In this document: positions 25,755-33,607 of the stretch, piece by piece
Layout: each line of letters opens with the position of its first letter
Position numbering within the stretch: position 1 is the stretch's first letter
NCBI GenBank assembly: GCA_041396705.1
Contig: JAWKYB010000021.1
Coordinates: 22,097 to 86,096 of the forward strand
Direction: 5' to 3'
Length of the DNA stretch: 64,000 bases
DNA from: Alphaproteobacteria bacterium
Lineage (GTDB): Bacteria; Pseudomonadota; Alphaproteobacteria; CALKHQ01
Notes under the pieces: model-generated
The model's input: only the letters and a program-made list of their open reading frames with translations
What the model was told of the DNA's origin: nothing
Database searches by the model: none
Translations under genes and position numbers: made by a program

Positions 25755-26636
25755 ATGGCAAGCCCATCCAACTATTATGTCGATCCCGGCAGCCGCCGTT
25801 ATATCGCAGCGGCGATGCGCGCGCCACTGCTGGAGCGCGAGCAGGAGGCCGATCTCGCGCGGCGCTGGCGCGATCGGCAGGACAAGGCGGCGCTGGACGA
25901 ACTGGTGCAGGCCTATGCCCGCTATGTGGTGCGCATCGCGGCCGGTTTCCGCGGCTACGGGCTGCCGATGGGCGACCTGGTGCAGGAAGGCAACATCGGC
26001 CTGATGGAGGCAGCCGCGCGCTTCGACCCGGAGCGGGACGTGCGCTTTTCGACCTATGCGGCCTGGTGGATCCGGGCGTCGATCCAGGACTACATCCTGC
26101 GCAACTCGTCGATCGTGCGGATCGCGACCACCGCCTCGCAGAAGACCCTGTTCTTCAACCTGCGCCGGCTGCGCGCCAAGCTGGACGAGACCGGCGACGG
26201 CACCATGACCGACGCCGACCGGCGCAAGATCGCCGAGGACCTGAGCGTGCCGGTGGCCGCGGTGGAGCGGATGGAGGCCCATTTCTCGCGTCCCGACCGC
26301 TCGCTGAACGCCACCTTCAGCGACGGCGAGACCGACCAGTTCCAGGATTTCGTCGCCGACGACCGGCCGAATCCGGAGGAGAACTACACCAGCGTGCACG
26401 ACGGCGACGTGCGCCGGCGCCGCCTGCGCGAGGCGCTGGCCAGCCTGACCGAACGCGAGCAGACCATCATCACCCAGCGCTTCCTGCAGGACGACCGCAA
26501 GACGCTGGCCGAGATCGGCATCGAGTTCGGCCTGACCAAGGAGCGCATCCGCCAGATCGAGGCGCGCGCGCTGAGCAAGCTCAGGGTGCGGATGGAATCG
26601 AACCCGGAGCGGATGACGGAGCTGCTGGAGGCCTGA
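25755..26636 (+). CDS. rpoH: RNA polymerase sigma-32 type factor (RpoH paralogue)
   Basis: Protein of 293 residues. Region 2 is clear (MGDLVQEGNIGLMEAAARFDPERDVRFSTYAAWWIRASIQDYI), and the RpoH box QKTLFFNLR is at 129-137, which separates heat-shock sigma factors from RpoD/RpoS. Region 4 (LTEREQTIITQRFLQDDRKTLAEIGIEFGLTKERIRQIEARAL) ends the protein. It directs RNA polymerase to heat-, oxidative- or envelope-stress genes. Many alphaproteobacteria have two RpoH proteins; which one this is cannot be settled here. The ATG at 25755 follows GAGAGGG; a longer frame upstream would run through the promoter. Confidence 0.9.
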   Translation: MASPSNYYVDPGSRRYIAAAMRAPLLEREQEADLARRWRDRQDKAALDELVQAYARYVVRIAAGFRGYGLPMGDLVQEGNIGLMEAAARFDPERDVRFSTYAAWWIRASIQDYILRNSSIVRIATTASQKTLFFNLRRLRAKLDETGDGTMTDADRRKIAEDLSVPVAAVERMEAHFSRPDRSLNATFSDGETDQFQDFVADDRPNPEENYTSVHDGDVRRRRLREALASLTEREQTIITQRFLQDDRKTLAEIGIEFGLTKERIRQIEARALSKLRVRMESNPERMTELLEA

Positions 26637-27438
26637 TCGCGGCGGCCGGCGCCTCGCGGGCGAGAAAGCCGGCCGCCAGATCGACGACCAGAGCCTGCGT
26701 CTCGCGGTGCGGCGCGTGGCCGACACCGCTGAGCAGCGCGGTGACGACCGGCCCGCGCACCCGCCGGGCGATCGCTTCGAGCTGCCGGCGGGTGCCGTAC
26801 TGGTCGTCGGCGCCCTGGACCAGCAGCACAGGCGCGCCGATGCGCGCCATCGCGTCGACGATCGACCAGTCGGCGAACTCCCGCGAAAGCCAGGTGCCCG
26901 ACCAGCCGGCGAGCAACGCGTCGGTCTTGTCGCCGTGATGGCGGGCGAGCCGCGCGCGCAGCCGCGGCGCGGCGAATGCCGCCATCGCCGCGCGGATTCC
27001 GGCCCGCGTTTCGTCCTCGACGAACACATGTGGGGCCTCGGCGACCACCGCGGCCACCCGGTCGGGAAAGGCGGCGGCGAACATCAGCGCGATCGTCGCC
27101 CCGTCGGAATGGCCGTAGAGCACCGGCCGCGCGATACCGGCCGCCGCAAGCACCGCCGGCAGGACGGTCTCCGCCTCGTGGCGCAGATAGCCGGGCCGCT
27201 GCGGGCCGTGCCGTGCCGGCGAGCGGCCGTGGCCGAGGCGGTCGTAGGCCAGCCCGCGCAGTCCCGCCCGCGCGCACAGCGCCGTCGGAAGACCGTGCCA
27301 GCCGCCGGCGCAGCCCAGCGCCTCGTGCAGGAACACCACCACCGGGTCCGGTGCCGCGCCCGCCTCGTTCCACGCCTGCGCGAACAGCGTGTCGCAGGCG
27401 GCCGCGATGGCAATTTCGCGGCCGGGCGCCGACGCCAT
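26581..27438 (-). CDS. Alpha/beta hydrolase
   Basis: Protein of 285 residues from the ATG at 27438. It has the alpha/beta-hydrolase order: oxyanion strand VVVFLHEALGCAGGW, nucleophile elbow GHSDGAT (Ser), acid in LLVQGADDQYGT (Asp) and GVGHAPHRE (His). LHEALG rather than HG marks a subfamily of small cytosolic esterase- or lyase-like hydrolases of uncertain substrate. Its 3' end overlaps the convergent rpoH gene by 56 bases, in a Pro/Ala-rich tail. A longer start at 27456 has no better ribosome site. Confidence 0.85.
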   Translation of the reverse strand: MASAPGREIAIAAACDTLFAQAWNEAGAAPDPVVVFLHEALGCAGGWHGLPTALCARAGLRGLAYDRLGHGRSPARHGPQRPGYLRHEAETVLPAVLAAAGIARPVLYGHSDGATIALMFAAAFPDRVAAVVAEAPHVFVEDETRAGIRAAMAAFAAPRLRARLARHHGDKTDALLAGWSGTWLSREFADWSIVDAMARIGAPVLLVQGADDQYGTRRQLEAIARRVRGPVVTALLSGVGHAPHRETQALVVDLAAGFLAREAPAAAIRPPAAPSSAPGSIPSAP

Positions 27439-27510
27439 GTCCGTTCGTTCACGCATGCGCGAGTGGATACCACGGAATCGCCGCATTTCTGGCGCAATCC
27501 CGCCCAGGAC

Positions 27511-27661
27511 GGAACCCACCTGATGAACCATCAGGTTCTCCCCTGATCCCGTCCGCCGCCGACTGCGTGGAGTCCTGAGCGCGGCGGACGGACCGACCGA
27601 CCTTCCCCTTCGGTCGAGCCTCCTTAAATCTCCGGCCGCTTCGGCGGCCGGCTTTTTTTTT
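27511..27661 (+). ncRNA. Candidate small RNA with anti-Shine-Dalgarno motifs
   Basis: Non-coding stretch with ordered stem-loops: CCTGATG-AAC-CATCAGG (27519-27535); a 9-base stem GTCCGCCGC (27551-27559) with GCGGCGGAC (27581-27589), with an inner GACT/AGTC pair; and CGACCGA (27594-27600) with TCGGTCG (27610-27616) around a CCTTCCCCT loop. Single-stranded CCTCCTT follows at 27619-27625, then the terminator. CU-rich anti-SD loops plus an intrinsic terminator are the build of the alphaproteobacterial suhB/'cuckoo' type small RNAs. It lies between a minus-strand gene and ccmA. The 5' end is a guess; no clear promoter is seen. Confidence 0.55.
27632..27661 (+). terminator. Strong intrinsic terminator
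   Basis: CCGGCCGC-TTCG-GCGGCCGG, a perfect 8-base stem with a stable TTCG tetraloop (27632-27651), then C and nine T. It works on the plus strand. No plus-strand protein gene lies between rpoH, 1 kb away, and this point, which supports a small RNA transcript ending here. Confidence 0.9.
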
Positions 27662-27723
27662 GCGCCGCGGCCAGCCGGCTGGGCTGTGTGCAACCGCCCG
27701 CCGCGACGCTATGGTGCCGCGCC

Positions 27724-28356
27724 ATGGACGCCGTCACCGAAGCGCCGCCGACACGCACGCCGCTGCTGCGGGTGGAGGGGCTCGCCTGCATGCGGGGCGG
27801 GCGGCGCGTGCTCGACGGCATCGGGCTGACGCTGGCCGCGGGCGAGCTCGCGGTCGTCACCGGGCCGAACGGCAGCGGCAAGACCAGCCTGCTGCGCTGC
27901 CTGGCCGGCCTGCTGCCGCTGGCCGCCGGCACGGTGGCCGGCCCCGCCGGCGACGGCCCGGCCGTGCTGTTCGTCGGCCATGCCGACCCGGCCAAGGTAC
28001 ACCTGACCGTGGCGGAGAACCTGCGCTACTGGCTGCGGCTGGGCGGCGCCGAAGGCGACGACATCGGCCCGGCGCTGGCCGCCTTCGACCTCGCCGGCCT
28101 GGCCGATACGCCGGTCGGCATCCTCAGCGCCGGCCAGCGCCGGCGGCTGTCGCTGTCGCGGCTGCGTCTGGGCGCTGCCCGGGTCTGGCTGCTGGACGAG
28201 CCGACCAATGCGTTGGACCGCGACAACGTCGCCCGGCTGGCCGCGGCCGTCGAGGCCCATTGCGCCGGCGGCGGCGCGGCGCTGGTGGCGACGCACGACG
28301 TGGCCGCCTTTCCGCGGGCCCGCGCGATCCCGCTGGCCGTCGCCAAGGCCGCATGA
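27724..28356 (+). CDS. ccmA: Haem exporter ATP-binding protein CcmA
   Basis: Protein of 210 residues, normal for CcmA. Walker A GPNGSGKTS, signature LSAGQRRRLSLSRL and Walker B VWLLDEPTNALD are all intact, and FVGHADPAKVHLTVAENL matches the family. With CcmB, CcmC and CcmD it powers release of holo-CcmE, the haem chaperone, for cytochrome c assembly. It is the first gene of the ccm operon and its stop overlaps the ccmB ATG (ATGA). No own promoter is evident in the 62 bases after the terminator. Confidence 0.95.
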   Translation: MDAVTEAPPTRTPLLRVEGLACMRGGRRVLDGIGLTLAAGELAVVTGPNGSGKTSLLRCLAGLLPLAAGTVAGPAGDGPAVLFVGHADPAKVHLTVAENLRYWLRLGGAEGDDIGPALAAFDLAGLADTPVGILSAGQRRRLSLSRLRLGAARVWLLDEPTNALDRDNVARLAAAVEAHCAGGGAALVATHDVAAFPRARAIPLAVAKAA

Positions 28357-29021
28357 CCGGGCCGGCGCTCGCGCTGTTCCGCCGCGACCTGCTGCTGGCC
28401 TGGCGCCAGCGCGGCGGCGCCGTGCCGGTGCTGGGCGCCTTCGTCATCATCGTGACCGTGTTCCCGTTGGCGCTGGGCCCGGATCCGGCCCAGCTCGCCC
28501 GCATCGCGCCGGGCATCATCTGGGTGGCGGCGCTGCTGGCCACGACGATAACGCTCGATCAAATCTTCGCGCTCGACTTCGCCGACGGCGGCGTCGACCT
28601 GATGCTGCAGTCGCCCGCCCCCCTGCCGCTGCTGGTGGTCGCCAAGGCCGCCGCGCACTGGCTGGTCGCCGGCCTGCCGATGGTGGCGCTGTCGCCGCTG
28701 CTGGCGCTGATGCTGGACCTGCCGGCCGCGGTCTATGCGCCGCTGCTCGTCTGCCTGGAGCTGGGCACGCCGACGCTGACCCTGATCGGCACGGTCGGCG
28801 GGGCCCTGATTCTCGGCGCCCGCCGCGGCGGCCTTTTGCTGGTGCTGCTGGTCGTGCCGCTCTACGTTCCGGTGCTGATCTTCGGCGCCGGTGCCGCCGA
28901 CGCGGCCGCGAACGGGCTTGACGCGACCGTCGGCCTCATGTTTCTCGGCACGCTGATGCTGGTGGCGCTCGCGGTCTGCCCGCTGGCGGCTGCGGCCGCC
29001 CTGCGCGCGGCGATGGCATGA
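28353..29021 (+). CDS. ccmB: Haem exporter membrane protein CcmB
   Basis: Protein of 222 residues with six hydrophobic segments. The N-terminal FRRDLLLAWRQRGGAVPVLGAF and the LDQIFALDFADGGVDLMLQSPAPL region are typical of CcmB. Inner-membrane partner of CcmA in the CcmABCD complex. ATGA overlap with ccmA implies coupled translation. A 118-base gap to ccmC follows, with no gene seen in it. Confidence 0.95.
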   Translation: MTGPALALFRRDLLLAWRQRGGAVPVLGAFVIIVTVFPLALGPDPAQLARIAPGIIWVAALLATTITLDQIFALDFADGGVDLMLQSPAPLPLLVVAKAAAHWLVAGLPMVALSPLLALMLDLPAAVYAPLLVCLELGTPTLTLIGTVGGALILGARRGGLLLVLLVVPLYVPVLIFGAGAADAAANGLDATVGLMFLGTLMLVALAVCPLAAAAALRAAMA

Positions 29022-29139
29022 GCGGCGGCATGCCGCGCCTGTTGTCGCGGCCCCTTGCGCCCGGGTCTCGCGCGCATCACCTCGGGGCGAGGACCGCGGC
29101 GGCGGCGCGGCCCGGATGGGCCCGGATGGGAACGAGAGC

Positions 29140-29904
29140 ATGAGCAGCGACGTCGAGCTCCAGAAGTTGCGCCGGCCGCGCGCGGTCAGCATGGCCAACC
29201 CGGCCCGCTTCTTCCGCATCGCCCAGCGCGTGCTGCCCTGGCTGACCGCCGCGACCATCGTGCTGTTCGCCGTCGGCCTCTACCTCGCCCTGGTCGAATC
29301 GCCGCGCGACTACCAGCAGAGCGAGACGGTGCGGATCATGTATGTGCATGTCCCCGCCGCCTGGATGGCCCAGTTCGTCTATGTGCTGATGGCGATCGCC
29401 TGCTTCGTCGGCCTGGTCTGGCGCCACGGCCTGGCGATGATGGCGGCGCGCGCCGCCGCGCCGGCCGGCCTGATCTTCACCGTCGTCTGCCTCGCCACCG
29501 GCTCGCTGTGGGGCAAGCCGATGTGGGGCGCGTGGTGGGCCTGGGACGCGCGGATGACGTCGGTGCTGGTGCTGATGTTCTTCTATCTGGGCTATATCGC
29601 GCTGGTCGACGCCTTCGACGACGCCGCCCGCGGCCAGCAGTCGGCCGCGATCCTCTGCCTGGTCGGCGTGATCAACGTGCCGATCGTCAAGTTCTCGGTC
29701 GAATGGTTCAACACCCTGCACCAGCCGGCCAGCCTGTCGCCGGTGACGGGATCGAGCCTGCATCCGTCGATGCTGGTGCCGCTGCTGGTAATGTCGGTCG
29801 CCTACACCCTGCTGTTCTTCGTGGTGCTGATCTGGCGCATGCGTGGCCTGCGCGCCCAGGCGCGGCTGGCCGCCGCGGCCGCCGGCGCGGCCCGGGAGGA
29901 CTGA
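29140..29904 (+). CDS. ccmC: Haem handling protein CcmC
   Basis: Protein of 254 residues, six membrane segments. The WWAWDARMTS tryptophan-rich loop and the flanking histidines in MYVHVPAAWMA and TLHQPASL are the haem-binding features of the HHP superfamily. It loads haem onto CcmE in the periplasm. The start is uncertain: ATG 29140 is preferred, while ATG 29116 in frame adds eight residues without a better ribosome site. Confidence 0.95.
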   Translation: MSSDVELQKLRRPRAVSMANPARFFRIAQRVLPWLTAATIVLFAVGLYLALVESPRDYQQSETVRIMYVHVPAAWMAQFVYVLMAIACFVGLVWRHGLAMMAARAAAPAGLIFTVVCLATGSLWGKPMWGAWWAWDARMTSVLVLMFFYLGYIALVDAFDDAARGQQSAAILCLVGVINVPIVKFSVEWFNTLHQPASLSPVTGSSLHPSMLVPLLVMSVAYTLLFFVVLIWRMRGLRAQARLAAAAAGAARED

Positions 29905-29907
29905 ACG

Positions 29908-30102
29908 GTGGACCAGACGCAGGCGGCGGCTGAAGCGGCGGGCGGGTATTTCGCCATGGACGGCTATGCGGCCTACATCTGGCCGGCCTACGGCATCGCC
30001 GCCGTCGCCATCGTCGGGCTGGTGCTGTGGTCGGTGCTGCGCACCCGCGCGCTGGAGCGCCGCGCCGCATCCCTGCGCCGCGAGGGCCGGGCCCGCCGAT
30101 GA
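29908..30102 (+). CDS. ccmD: Haem exporter protein CcmD
   Basis: Protein of 64 residues with one membrane helix (IWPAYGIAAVAIVGLVLWSVL) and a basic C terminus, as for CcmD. The GTG start at 29908 follows GGGAGGA at good spacing and keeps the YFAMDGYAAYIWPAYG region found in family members. An internal ATG at 29956 is less likely. It keeps CcmA-B-C together and helps release holo-CcmE. Confidence 0.9.
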   Translation: MDQTQAAAEAAGGYFAMDGYAAYIWPAYGIAAVAIVGLVLWSVLRTRALERRAASLRREGRARR

Positions 30103-30533
30103 CCACCAAGCGCCAGCGCCTGACCCTGATCCTGGTCGGCCTCGGCCTGCTCGGCGGCGCGGCCGGGCTGGCGCTGTCCGCGCTGAGCAGCACGGTGATC
30201 TATTTCCGCAGCCCGACCGAGCTCACCGCCGAGGCGCCCGCGCCCGACCAGCGGTTCCGCGTCGGCGGCCTGGTCAAGCCGGACAGCGTCGACCGGCAGG
30301 CGGACGGCAGCATCGCGTTCGTCGTCACCGACGGCAGCACCGAAATCGCGGTCAGCTTCGCCGGCGTGCTGCCGGACCTGTTCCGCGAGGGCCAGGGCGT
30401 GGTCGCCGAGGGCTTCCTCGCCGCGCCGGGCCGGTTCACCGCCGATACCATCCTGGCCAAGCACGACGAGACCTACATGCCGCCCGAGGTGGCGGAGGCG
30501 CTGCGCGAGCAGGGCCACTGGCAAGGCGAATAG
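30099..30533 (+). CDS. ccmE: Haem chaperone CcmE
   Basis: Protein of 144 residues: short cytoplasmic start (MTTKRQRL), one signal-anchor helix, then a periplasmic OB-fold domain with FRVGGLVKPDSV and VTDGSTEIAVSFAGVLPDLF. The covalent haem-binding His sits in ILAKHDETYMPPEV. It ferries haem from CcmC to CcmF/H. ATGA overlap with ccmD. Confidence 0.96.
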   Translation: MTTKRQRLTLILVGLGLLGGAAGLALSALSSTVIYFRSPTELTAEAPAPDQRFRVGGLVKPDSVDRQADGSIAFVVTDGSTEIAVSFAGVLPDLFREGQGVVAEGFLAAPGRFTADTILAKHDETYMPPEVAEALREQGHWQGE

Positions 30534-30542
30534 CCCGCCGCC

Positions 30543-32525
30543 ATGATTGCCGAACTCGGACACTACGCGCTGGCCCTGGCCCTGGTGATCGCCGTGCTGC
30601 AGTCGGTGGTGCCGATGATCGGCGCCGGCCGCAACGACGACCGGTTGATCGGCTTCGCCTCGCCCTGCGCCCTGATGCAGCTGACCCTGGTCGCCGCCGC
30701 CTTCCTGGCGCTGGTCAACGCCTATGTCACCTCGGACTTCTCGCTGCGGGTGGTCGCCGAGAACAGCCACGTCGCCAAGCCGCTGCTCTACAAGATCAGC
30801 GGGGTGTGGGGAAACCACGAGGGCTCGATGCTGCTGTGGGCGCTGATCCTCGCCGGCTACGGCGCCGCGGTGGCCTGGTTCGGCGACCGGCTGCCGAAGA
30901 CGCTGCGCGCCCGGGTGATCGCGGTACAGGGCATGATCGGCGTCGGCTTCCTCGCCTTCATCCTGCTCACCTCGAACCCGTTCGACCGCCTGGACCCGGC
31001 CCCGATCGCCGGCATGGGCCTGAACCCGGTGCTGCAGGACCCGGCGCTGGCCGCGCATCCGCCGATGCTCTACCTCGGCTATGTCGGCTTCTCCATCGCC
31101 TTCTCCTTCGCCATCGCCGCGCTGATCGAGGGCAAGGTCGACGCCGCCTGGGCGCGCTGGGTGCGGCCATGGACCCTCGCGGCCTGGAGCACGCTGACCC
31201 TCGGCATCGCGCTGGGCAGCTGGTGGGCCTATTACGAGCTGGGCTGGGGCGGCTGGTGGTTCTGGGACCCGGTGGAGAATGCCAGCCTGATGCCTTGGCT
31301 GGTCGGCACCGCGCTGGTGCACTGCGTGCTGGTTGTCGAGCGCCGCGAGACGCTGAAGGCGTGGACCATGCTGCTGGCGATCCTGGCCTTCGGCTTCAGC
31401 CTGCTCGGCACCTTCCTGGTGCGGTCGGGCGTGCTGACCTCGGTCCACGCCTTTGCCGTCGACCCGGACCGCGGCCTGTTCGTCCTGCTGCTGCTCGCGA
31501 TCGCGGTCGGCGGCGGCCTCGTGCTCTATGCCCTGCGCGCGCCCAGCCTGCGCAGCGGTCCGGGCTTCGCGCTGGTCAGCCGCGAGGGCGGCCTGGTGCT
31601 CAACAACCTGCTGCTGTCGGTGGCCGCGGCGACGGTGCTGCTCGGCACCCTCTATCCGCTGTTCGCCGAGGCGGTGACCAGCGAACGCGTGTCGGTCGGT
31701 CCACCGTTTTACGCCGCCACATTTGTGCCATTGATGACCCCCATGGTGGCCGCAATGGCGGTCGGACCGATGCTGGCGTGGAAAAAGGGCGATCTTGCCG
31801 CTGCGCTGGGCAGGCTGGCGATCGCGTTCATGCTCTGCCTCGCGGTGGTTGCGGGTGCGTGGTACCTCAGCGGCGGCGGGCCGGTGCTGGCCCTGGTCGG
31901 GCTCGGGCTGGCGGCGTGGCTGGTGTTCGGCGCGGCCACCGACCTGGCCGAGCGGATCGCACTGTTCCGGCGTCCGCTGCCGGTCAGCCTGCGCCGCGCC
32001 GCGGGAGTTCCGCGCGGGGCCTATGGCGGGATGCTCGCCCATGCCGGGCTCGGCGTCCTGATCGCCGGCGCGGTGGCGGCCACCGCCTGGAAGACAGAGC
32101 GCATACAGATGATGCGGATCGGCGATGCCGTCGACGTGGCGGGCTTCTCGCTGCGTCTCGACGGCGTCGAACGGCACGACGGCGAGAACTATGTCGCGGA
32201 GCGCGCGCGGATGACGGTGCTGCGCGACGGCGCGGAGATCGACGTGCTGACCCCTGAGCGGCGCCTCTACCCGGTGGAGCGCCAGACGACGACGGAAGCC
32301 GCCATCCGGGGCGGCGTGGCGGGAGACCTTTACGCGGTGATCGGCGAGCCCGACGGCAATGGCGCCTGGGTGACGCGGCTCTACTACGAGCCGCTGGTCG
32401 GCTGGATCTGGTTCGGCGCGGTGATGATGGCCGCCGGCGGGGTCTTGTCGCTCAGCGACCGCCGGGTCAAGATCGGCGCGACGGCGCGCAAGCGCGGCGC
32501 CGCCAGCCTGGCCATGGAGGCCTGA
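30543..32525 (+). CDS. ccmF: Cytochrome c haem lyase CcmF
   Basis: Protein of 660 residues with about 14-15 membrane helices. The haem-handling signature WGGWWFWDPVENASLMPWL is present, along with WGNHEGSMLLW, HPPMLYLGYVG and FLVRSGVLTSVHAFA. It ligates haem to apocytochrome c together with CcmH and CcmI. The C-terminal periplasmic beta domain (about 510-620) precedes the last helix. It starts 10 bases after ccmE. Confidence 0.96.
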   Translation: MIAELGHYALALALVIAVLQSVVPMIGAGRNDDRLIGFASPCALMQLTLVAAAFLALVNAYVTSDFSLRVVAENSHVAKPLLYKISGVWGNHEGSMLLWALILAGYGAAVAWFGDRLPKTLRARVIAVQGMIGVGFLAFILLTSNPFDRLDPAPIAGMGLNPVLQDPALAAHPPMLYLGYVGFSIAFSFAIAALIEGKVDAAWARWVRPWTLAAWSTLTLGIALGSWWAYYELGWGGWWFWDPVENASLMPWLVGTALVHCVLVVERRETLKAWTMLLAILAFGFSLLGTFLVRSGVLTSVHAFAVDPDRGLFVLLLLAIAVGGGLVLYALRAPSLRSGPGFALVSREGGLVLNNLLLSVAAATVLLGTLYPLFAEAVTSERVSVGPPFYAATFVPLMTPMVAAMAVGPMLAWKKGDLAAALGRLAIAFMLCLAVVAGAWYLSGGGPVLALVGLGLAAWLVFGAATDLAERIALFRRPLPVSLRRAAGVPRGAYGGMLAHAGLGVLIAGAVAATAWKTERIQMMRIGDAVDVAGFSLRLDGVERHDGENYVAERARMTVLRDGAEIDVLTPERRLYPVERQTTTEAAIRGGVAGDLYAVIGEPDGNGAWVTRLYYEPLVGWIWFGAVMMAAGGVLSLSDRRVKIGATARKRGAASLAMEA

Positions 32526-33107
32526 ATGCAGGAGGTCGGAACCTCGTCCGGCAGCCCGGCCGGCCGGCCGCGCGCCTTGTGGGTGGTGGCGGTGCCGCTG
32601 GGCGTGTTCGGCGCCGTGATCGGCTTCCTTGCCTACATGCTGCTGCTCGACGACCGCGACCCCGGCTACATCCCCTCCGCGCTGGTCGGCCAGCCGGCGC
32701 CGAGCGTTGCCGGCGCCTCGCTGATCCCCGGCGCCGCGCCGGTCGGCGACGACGTGTTCGGCCACGGCGAGCCGGTGCTGGTCAATTTCTTCGCCTCCTG
32801 GTGCGGCCCCTGCCAGGTCGAACACCCGGTGCTGACGGCACTGGCCGAGGAGCACGGGCTGACCGTGATCGGCATCAACTACAAGGACGACCCGGCCGCC
32901 GGGTTGGGCTTCCTCGGCGACTACGGCAATCCCTATGCCCAGGTCGCGGTGGACCCGAACGGATCGATCAGCGTCAACTGGGGCGTCACCGGCCTGCCGG
33001 AGACCTTCATCGTCGACGGCGACGGCACCGTGGTCTATCGCCATTTCGGGCCGGTGCTGCCGGCGCAGCGCGAGGCCTTCCTGGCCGAGGTGGAGGGCGC
33101 GTCGTGA
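32526..33107 (+). CDS. ccmG: Periplasmic thiol:disulfide oxidoreductase DsbE/CcmG
   Basis: Protein of 193 residues, membrane-anchored thioredoxin fold. An N-terminal helix (LWVVAVPLGVFGAVIGFLAYM) is followed by the active site NFFASWCGPCQVEHP, the GINYKDDP insertion of the CcmG type and a cis-Pro in TGLPETF. It reduces the CXXCH motif of apocytochromes or CcmH. The ATG follows the ccmF stop directly. Confidence 0.95.
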   Translation: MQEVGTSSGSPAGRPRALWVVAVPLGVFGAVIGFLAYMLLLDDRDPGYIPSALVGQPAPSVAGASLIPGAAPVGDDVFGHGEPVLVNFFASWCGPCQVEHPVLTALAEEHGLTVIGINYKDDPAAGLGFLGDYGNPYAQVAVDPNGSISVNWGVTGLPETFIVDGDGTVVYRHFGPVLPAQREAFLAEVEGAS

Positions 33108-33607
33108 CGGGAGCCTCCACGGTGCTGGCCCGCATGGCATTGGCGGCCGCGCTGGGCTGGCCGGCGGCGGCCGGCGCGGTCAACCCCGGCGAGCAGATGG
33201 CCGACCCGGCGCTTGAGCTGCGCGCCCGCGCGCTCTATGGCGAGTTGCGCTGCGTGGTCTGCCAGAACCAGTCGATCGACAGTTCCGACGCCGAGATCGC
33301 GGCCGACATGCGCGCCCTGGTGCGCGCACGCCTGGAGCAGGGCGACAGCGACCAGGCGGTGCGCGATGCGATGGTGCTGCGCTACGGCACCTATGTGCTG
33401 CTCGAGCCGCCGATGCAGCCGCTGACCTACGCGCTGTGGTTCGGCCCGCCCGCCGTGCTGCTTGCCGGCATCGTCGGCATCGCCGTGTGGCGGCGCCGGG
33501 GCCGCGTGCCGGCGGGCGCGGCGGAGGACGAACGGCCGCTGACCGACGCCGAGCGGCTGCGACTGGCCGAGTTGATGGACTCCGACGACAGGGAGCAGCG
33601 CGCATGA
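33104..33607 (+). CDS. ccmH: Cytochrome c maturation protein CcmH
   Basis: Protein of 167 residues starting with GTG 33104, overlapping the ccmG stop (GTGA). Signal peptide to about residue 25, then the redox motif RCVVCQNQSI with SDAEIAADMRALVR, and one C-terminal membrane helix. CcmH reduces apocytochrome c cysteines. The short form, without a fused TPR part, matches a separate ccmI next to it. Confidence 0.95.
   Translation: MTGASTVLARMALAAALGWPAAAGAVNPGEQMADPALELRARALYGELRCVVCQNQSIDSSDAEIAADMRALVRARLEQGDSDQAVRDAMVLRYGTYVLLEPPMQPLTYALWFGPPAVLLAGIVGIAVWRRRGRVPAGAAEDERPLTDAERLRLAELMDSDDREQRA

Noticed and set aside
27511..27661. Signal recognition particle RNA or 6S RNA.
   Set aside because: The GGAAGGAAGC-type core of SRP RNA is absent, and there is no single long rod with a central bulge as in 6S RNA.
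29988..33140. A 1,050-codon open frame on the minus strand across the ccm operon.
   Set aside because: The opposite strand encodes well-conserved CcmE, CcmF and CcmG; the shadow has no recognisable domain or start signal.
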